Assembly: GCA_016294105.1 (NCBI GenBank)
Contig: JAEDCN010000007.1
Location: 1-64,000, forward strand
DNA length: 64,000 bases
Reading direction: 5' to 3'
DNA from: Treponema sp.
GTDB taxonomy: Bacteria > Spirochaetota > Spirochaetia > Treponematales > Treponemataceae
In this document: in pieces, positions 60,449 through 64,000 of the stretch
Numbering within the stretch: the stretch's first letter is position 1
Layout: the number at the start of each line of letters is the position of its first letter
The notes under the pieces: model-generated
Told to the model about the DNA's origin: nothing
Seen by the model: only the letters and a program-made list of their open reading frames with translations
The model's database searches: none
Translations under genes and position numbers: made by a program

Positions 60449-60967
60449 ATGAACGAAATTATCAAGGCTATTTTAGATCGACGTACTTGTCGTAGTTTTA
60501 CCGAGGAAAAGGTAGCTTTAGACAATGTTAAAACCATTTTGGATTGCGCCCTTGCTGCTCCCAGTGGTATGTGCAAGCAAACCTGGAAGTTTACCGCCGT
60601 GGTAAATCCTGAAAAAATCGAGCAGTTGGCAGCAGCGGTTGGTTCAGCCTTGAGCCGCGGTCCAGAGTATACCATGTACAGTCCTCAGGTTTTAGTGATT
60701 ACCTCAAATCTCAAGGAAAGCAAGTACCGAGAAGTAGACAATGCCTGTGCTATGGAAAATATTTACCTTGCCTGTTAAGGCTTAGGCTTGGGCTGCGTCT
60801 GGATTAACCAAGTTCAGGATTGTCAGGATAATCCTGCTGTTCGAGCCATTCTCACTGAGTTTGGTATTCCGGAAGATCATGGTGTGTATGGCTGTGCCGC
60901 CATCGGCTATCGTGCTAGCCCGCCAATTGCCAAGGAAATAAAGGGGCAGTGGGCCATTGTAGAGTAA
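60449..60967 (+). pseudogene. Nitroreductase family protein interrupted by an in-frame TAA
   Basis: 172 codons from ATG (GGAGG five bases upstream). Residues 1-109 (DRRTCRSFTEEKVALDNVKT, LAAPSGMCKQTWKFTAVVNP, REVDNACAMENIYLAC) stop at TAA 60776-60778. The same frame then continues without break: GLGLGCVWINQVQDCQDNPA, GVYGCAAIGYRASPPIAKEI, to TAA at 60965. Only one nonsense codon separates two intact halves of an FMN-dependent nitroreductase, so the lesion is recent or a sequencing error. Confidence 0.85.
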
Positions 60968-60979
60968 TTGTTGCGGGGA

Positions 60980-61399
60980 TTACACAAGGCCAGAAGCGAT
61001 TAAAAAGGTTTCTGGCGTTTGAACGGTAATCCCTGCTGTTTTGTAGTCTTTTATATTTCTTGTAAGCAGTATTTTAATTTGATGTTGCTGTGCAGTATAA
61101 CATTGGATTGCATCTTCTAAATCGGAAAAATCTGAATTTAGGGCATAATCCATTGTTTTTTCCGAAGTATCGATGATGTGAAGGATGAGTCGCAGTTTTC
61201 GTAAGGTTGCTTTTGCTTGTGTCGTTCCAATTTCCTTTCTCAGAATATAAAAAACGTTGCAAAATACAGTGGGAGAAGTAAAAAGTTCTAGCTTATTCAT
61301 GTCTGCAAAGGTAAATAGTAGTGCGGCAAAGTGGTAGTGAGGTATTCTTCGTGCTAACAAATCAAGGATGACATCGGAATCAACAAAAATTTTACTCAT
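60980..61399 (-). CDS. vapC: VapC-type PIN-domain toxin
   Basis: 139 residues. KIFVDSDVILDLLARRIPHY at the start carries the first acidic pair (D7, D9, D12 region); SDFSDLEDAIQCYTAQQHQI near 97-118 carries the later acids; LLTRNIKDYKTAGITVQTPE is the last strand. Mg2+-dependent RNase toxin, usually cutting tRNA or rRNA. GAGGA precedes ATG. Overlaps vapB by eight bases. Confidence 0.88.
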   Translation of the reverse strand: MSKIFVDSDVILDLLARRIPHYHFAALLFTFADMNKLELFTSPTVFCNVFYILRKEIGTTQAKATLRKLRLILHIIDTSEKTMDYALNSDFSDLEDAIQCYTAQQHQIKILLTRNIKDYKTAGITVQTPETFLIASGLV

Positions 61400-61646
61400 A
61401 TTTTTTCCTCAAGTAGCTTTCGTATTCGAGCTTTTCATCAAAATCGGCAGGGAGAGAAATAATTCCTGATAGCTCCTGTACCAAGGCCGAATATTGAGAA
61501 GTTGTGGATATTTCAGCTGATTCAAGAGAAATACTGTCAAAAAAATTTTCCACCAATTTTGAAAGGGAAATTCCTTTTTCTGCAACATAGTTTTTTGCGA
61601 GAAGAATAGACTCTTGATTAAGTTTTAACGTAAGCTTTGTATCCAT
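61392..61646 (-). CDS. vapB: VapB-type antitoxin, DUF6364-like
   Basis: 84 residues: DTKLTLKLNQESILLAKNYV, AEKGISLSKLVENFFDSISL (ribbon-helix-helix), then a disordered toxin-binding tail ending in DEKLEYESYLRKKYE. Antitoxin first, toxin second, the VapBC order. The transcript is probably leaderless. Confidence 0.82.
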   Translation of the reverse strand: MDTKLTLKLNQESILLAKNYVAEKGISLSKLVENFFDSISLESAEISTTSQYSALVQELSGIISLPADFDEKLEYESYLRKKYE

Positions 61647-61681
61647 ACGTATATTCTATTTTGATTTATACGTATTGTCAA
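61647..61681 (-). promoter_or_regulatory. vapB promoter with two ATACGTAT operator sites, leaderless
   Basis: Minus-strand TTGACA (61681-61676), 17 bases, TAGAAT (61658-61653), six bases, ATG at 61646. The palindrome ATACGTAT occurs at 61645-61652 and 61668-61675, on either side of the -10, as expected for VapBC autoregulation. The first site includes the start codon's AT. Confidence 0.75.
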
Positions 61682-61741
61682 TGTTTTTTGTAGAGGCTTG
61701 CCTCCCAGCTCCTTCCTGTAGTTTCCCGCCCTGCTTTGTGG

Positions 61742-61747
61742 TATACT
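61742..61747 (+). promoter_or_regulatory. -10 box of recQ, leaderless configuration
   Basis: TATACT (61742-61747) is six bases before the ATG at 61754; no good -35 is visible at the right distance and no ribosome site is present. Confidence 0.5.
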
Positions 61748-61753
61748 CAAGCC

Positions 61754-63712
61754 ATGTCCTCTCTTTTTCAATTTCAGTCCTATTCCACCGACACGCCTCC
61801 TCAGCAGGTTTTGAAGGAGGTTTTTGGCTACGATGAGTTTCGTTCCCTTCAGCTAGATATTATTTCCAGCGTGCTGTCTGGGCAAGATACCTTGGCAATC
61901 ATGCCCACTGGTGGAGGAAAATCTCTGTGCTACCAGATTCCCGCCTTGATGCTGGAGGGCATTACCTTGGTGGTGTCTCCCCTCATTGCCTTAATGCAAG
62001 ACCAAGTGGCAGGCTTGGAGGCAGCGGGAGTGCCTGCGGTTTTTCTGAGCAGTGTGCTGGAGCGAGAGGAATATTTTTCTGCTTTAAACAGGATTCACAG
62101 CGGGGAAGTGAAGCTGATTTATATGTCTCCAGAAGGACTTTCTCGAACGGAGCGACTAACCCAGCTTTTTAGCCATCGTCAGTTATCCCTTTTGACCATT
62201 GATGAGGCCCATTGTATTTCCCAGTGGGGCCACGATTTCCGTCCAGATTATCGAACCATTGCCCAGGTGCGGGAATTGTTTCCCCAGTGTCCCTGTCTTG
62301 CCCTCACAGCTACAGCCACAGAAGCAGTTCGGAAGGATATTGTTTCCAGCCTAAAAATGACCAATCCCGCTTCCTTTTTGGCTAGCTTTGATCGCCCCAA
62401 TATTTTTCTTGAGGTGGTATCAAAAAAAATGCCACTGGTTCAGGTGAAAAAATGCCTGGAATCCCACAAGGATGAAAGTGGCATCATCTATTGTCTGTCC
62501 CGCAAGCAGGTGGAAGAGCTAGCTCAAGAGCTGAAAGAGTCGGGCTATAACGTGTTGCCGTATCATGCAGGCTTGGCAGATGAGGTGCGGATTCACCATC
62601 AAAATCTTTTTATCCGTGATAAGGTACAGATTATGGTGGCCACTGTGGCCTTTGGCATGGGAATCAACAAGCCCAACGTGCGGTTTGTAATTCACTATGA
62701 TTTGCCGCGGAGCCTGGAGCAGTATTATCAGGAAATTGGGCGTGCGGGGCGTGACGGTGAATTGTCCCATGCCCTGCTTTTGTACAGTGGCGCTGACATC
62801 AGAAAGATTCGCTTTTTTATGGAAGATAAAAGCGACCAAGAAAAGGCTACAGCAGAACGATTGCTTCAGGAGATGATTCGCTATGCCACTACTCACCGTT
62901 GCCGTCGTCAGCTTTTGTTGTCCTATTTTGGGGAAGCAAAGCCTGTTGATGGAGGTTTGGACAGTAACCAGTGTTGCGATATTTGCGCCTTTAATCCACC
63001 TGCAGAGCAGGATATGACCATTCCCTTTCAAAAACTTTTGTCTTGTATTATTCGCACAGGCCAGCGATACGGCACCACCTACTTGATTGACGTGTTGCTA
63101 GGCTCCAAGCAAAAGCGGATTCTTGATAACGGCCACGAAAAACTTTCTACCTGGGGAATCGGTCGTGAACTAGATCGTGACACCTGGTATGAGCTGGCAG
63201 AATGCTTGGTGGAATACGGCTACCTAAAAAAATCCCTGGATTACAATGTGCTTTCCATTACTGCCATGGGAACAGAGGCCCTGAGTCAGCGACAGGTGGT
63301 AAAGTTGCCAGTGGAAGGTGTACGTTCTGCTGCTCAGCCGGTGTCTGGAGCTTCTGGCACTGGTGGCTCGGGTGCTTCTGTTTCTGCCTTGCCTGCAAAA
63401 AAAAGCCCTGCCTTTGGAGTGGCTGCCCTTACGGTGGACAAGAAAAAATCAGAAGCAAAAAAGCTCAAACTTGCAGAAGATGATGCTGTGGGACAGGAAT
63501 TGCATCAAAAGCTCAAGGATTTGCGGCGTCGTTTGGCCGAGGACGAGGATGTGCCACCTTACATCATCTTTGGGGACGTGACTCTCACAGCCCTTGCTGT
63601 CCACAAACCACGTTCTCACCAGGAGCTGCTGGAAATCTACGGTATCGGTACTGTAAAAGCGGAACGATTCGGGCCTTCCATCCTGCGGGTGATGACGGAG
63701 GTACTGGGATGA
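61754..63712 (+). CDS. recQ: ATP-dependent DNA helicase RecQ
   Basis: 652 residues from the ATG at 61754. Motif 0/I: YDEFRSLQLDIISSVLSGQD and AIMPTGGGKSLCYQIPALML; motif II LLTIDEAHCISQWGHDFRPD; motif III ALTATAT; motif IV GIIYCLSRKQVEEL; motifs V-VI ATVAFGMGINKPNVRFVIHY and YYQEIGRAGRDGELSHALLL. Zinc-binding cysteines at CRRQ and QCCDIC, winged-helix RQC near 430-510, a low-complexity Ala/Gly/Ser linker near 530-560, and an HRDC domain at the end. Unwinds 3'-tailed DNA in recombinational repair. Confidence 0.93.
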   Translation: MSSLFQFQSYSTDTPPQQVLKEVFGYDEFRSLQLDIISSVLSGQDTLAIMPTGGGKSLCYQIPALMLEGITLVVSPLIALMQDQVAGLEAAGVPAVFLSSVLEREEYFSALNRIHSGEVKLIYMSPEGLSRTERLTQLFSHRQLSLLTIDEAHCISQWGHDFRPDYRTIAQVRELFPQCPCLALTATATEAVRKDIVSSLKMTNPASFLASFDRPNIFLEVVSKKMPLVQVKKCLESHKDESGIIYCLSRKQVEELAQELKESGYNVLPYHAGLADEVRIHHQNLFIRDKVQIMVATVAFGMGINKPNVRFVIHYDLPRSLEQYYQEIGRAGRDGELSHALLLYSGADIRKIRFFMEDKSDQEKATAERLLQEMIRYATTHRCRRQLLLSYFGEAKPVDGGLDSNQCCDICAFNPPAEQDMTIPFQKLLSCIIRTGQRYGTTYLIDVLLGSKQKRILDNGHEKLSTWGIGRELDRDTWYELAECLVEYGYLKKSLDYNVLSITAMGTEALSQRQVVKLPVEGVRSAAQPVSGASGTGGSGASVSALPAKKSPAFGVAALTVDKKKSEAKKLKLAEDDAVGQELHQKLKDLRRRLAEDEDVPPYIIFGDVTLTALAVHKPRSHQELLEIYGIGTVKAERFGPSILRVMTEVLG

Positions 63713-63753
63713 GAGAGCCATGTTATGAAGAGGGGCGAATAGGAAAAATTGTT

Positions 63754-64000
63754 TTATTGGTGATAGTGTGTTCCGCATTGGATTATTTCAATGACTTCAC
63801 CTTCAACTTTATAGACGATTCGGTGATATTCATCAATACGGCGACTCCAATAGCCAGAAAGGTTGTCTTTGAGTGGTTCTGGTTTGCCAAGTCCCTCGTA
63901 ACCTCCTCGTTCAATATCCTTTATAATGGCATTTGCTTTTTTCAGAAGCTTTTTGTTGTCTTGAAGCTTGAGATAATCAGCCCAAGCTTCATCGTGCCAA
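63754..64000 (-). CDS. yoeB: YoeB-family toxin, partial at the window edge
   Basis: Reading the minus strand from the edge: WHDEAWADYLKLQDNKKLLK, KANAIIKDIERGGYEGLGKP, EPLKDNLSGYWSRRIDEYHR, IVYKVEGEVIEIIQCGTHYH, Q, stop at 63754. This is a near-complete Txe/YoeB toxin with the catalytic Glu (GYEGLGKPE), Arg (SRRID) and C-terminal His-Tyr. Only about four N-terminal residues are outside the window. A YefM-like antitoxin gene is expected upstream, beyond 64000. Confidence 0.92.
   Translation of the reverse strand, partial: WHDEAWADYLKLQDNKKLLKKANAIIKDIERGGYEGLGKPEPLKDNLSGYWSRRIDEYHRIVYKVEGEVIEIIQCGTHYHQ

Noticed and set aside
60776..60778. Programmed recoding of the nitroreductase stop
   Set aside because: The codon is TAA, not TGA or TAG, and there is no known recoding signal; a point mutation is simpler.

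Overview
The window looks like chromosomal DNA of a treponeme-like spirochaete of moderate GC. This is inferred from gene content: a CTP:phosphonate cytidylyltransferase/AEP transaminase fusion of the type known from Treponema denticola, DUF4469/HU-like and Rpn-family genes, a PyrK-PyrD fusion, and many toxin-antitoxin modules. No rRNA, tRNA or CRISPR array was seen.

Layout. 1-2.3 kb: an HU-like/DUF4469 protein and a NYN-LOTUS protein. 2.5-17.7 kb: an AT-rich, patchy surface-polysaccharide island opening at a strong promoter (2525-2552), with a Wzx flippase, GT2/GT4/GT8 transferases and a TupA-like protein. It is broken up by an IS3 remnant, glycosyltransferase fragments, a DUF3990/DUF3791-like pair, an Rpn nuclease and an AAA ATPase with a truncated partner. 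17.7-20.3 kb: an IS3 scrap, a DUF3606 gene and a second AAA ATPase, also with a truncated partner. 20.3-26.8 kb: ugd, a GumK-like transferase, a GtrB/glucosyltransferase/GtrA set and a GT4. 26.9-33.4 kb: two tandem proteins that join a YidC/Oxa1-like domain to a sulfatase-superfamily transferase domain, then a CDP-glycerol glycerophosphotransferase-like protein. 33.3-37.6 kb (minus): de novo 2-aminoethylphosphonate (AEP) synthesis and CMP-activation. 37.7-42.0 kb (plus): an ABC importer with an HTH-LicC-like nucleotidyltransferase, which I read as an AEP or choline-phosphate salvage and activation unit.

42.0-46.1 kb: repeat-rich intergenic DNA, then pyrF, pyrK-pyrD and sfsA. 46.1-51.5 kb (minus): a complete branched-chain amino-acid type ABC importer plus a DUF456 gene. 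51.6-53.7 kb: three type II toxin-antitoxin operons in series, each separated by the same imperfect palindrome. 53.7-56.4 kb: a cobalamin-type importer (btuFCD). 56.6-60.4 kb: a chemoreceptor, then metF with a free-standing MetH reactivation-domain protein, which fits the B12 importer next door. 60.4-64 kb: a nonsense-interrupted nitroreductase, vapBC, recQ and a partial yoeB.

The most promising undescribed system is the 26.9-42 kb block: two YidC-like/sulfatase fusions, a TagF-like transferase, and converging de novo and salvage routes to a CMP-activated phosphonate. I propose that it builds a phosphonate-decorated surface polymer; this is inference. Two other patterns stand out: the palindrome-bounded toxin-antitoxin array, and at least nine genes whose -10 boxes lie only 5-7 bases before the start codon, implying leaderless mRNAs.
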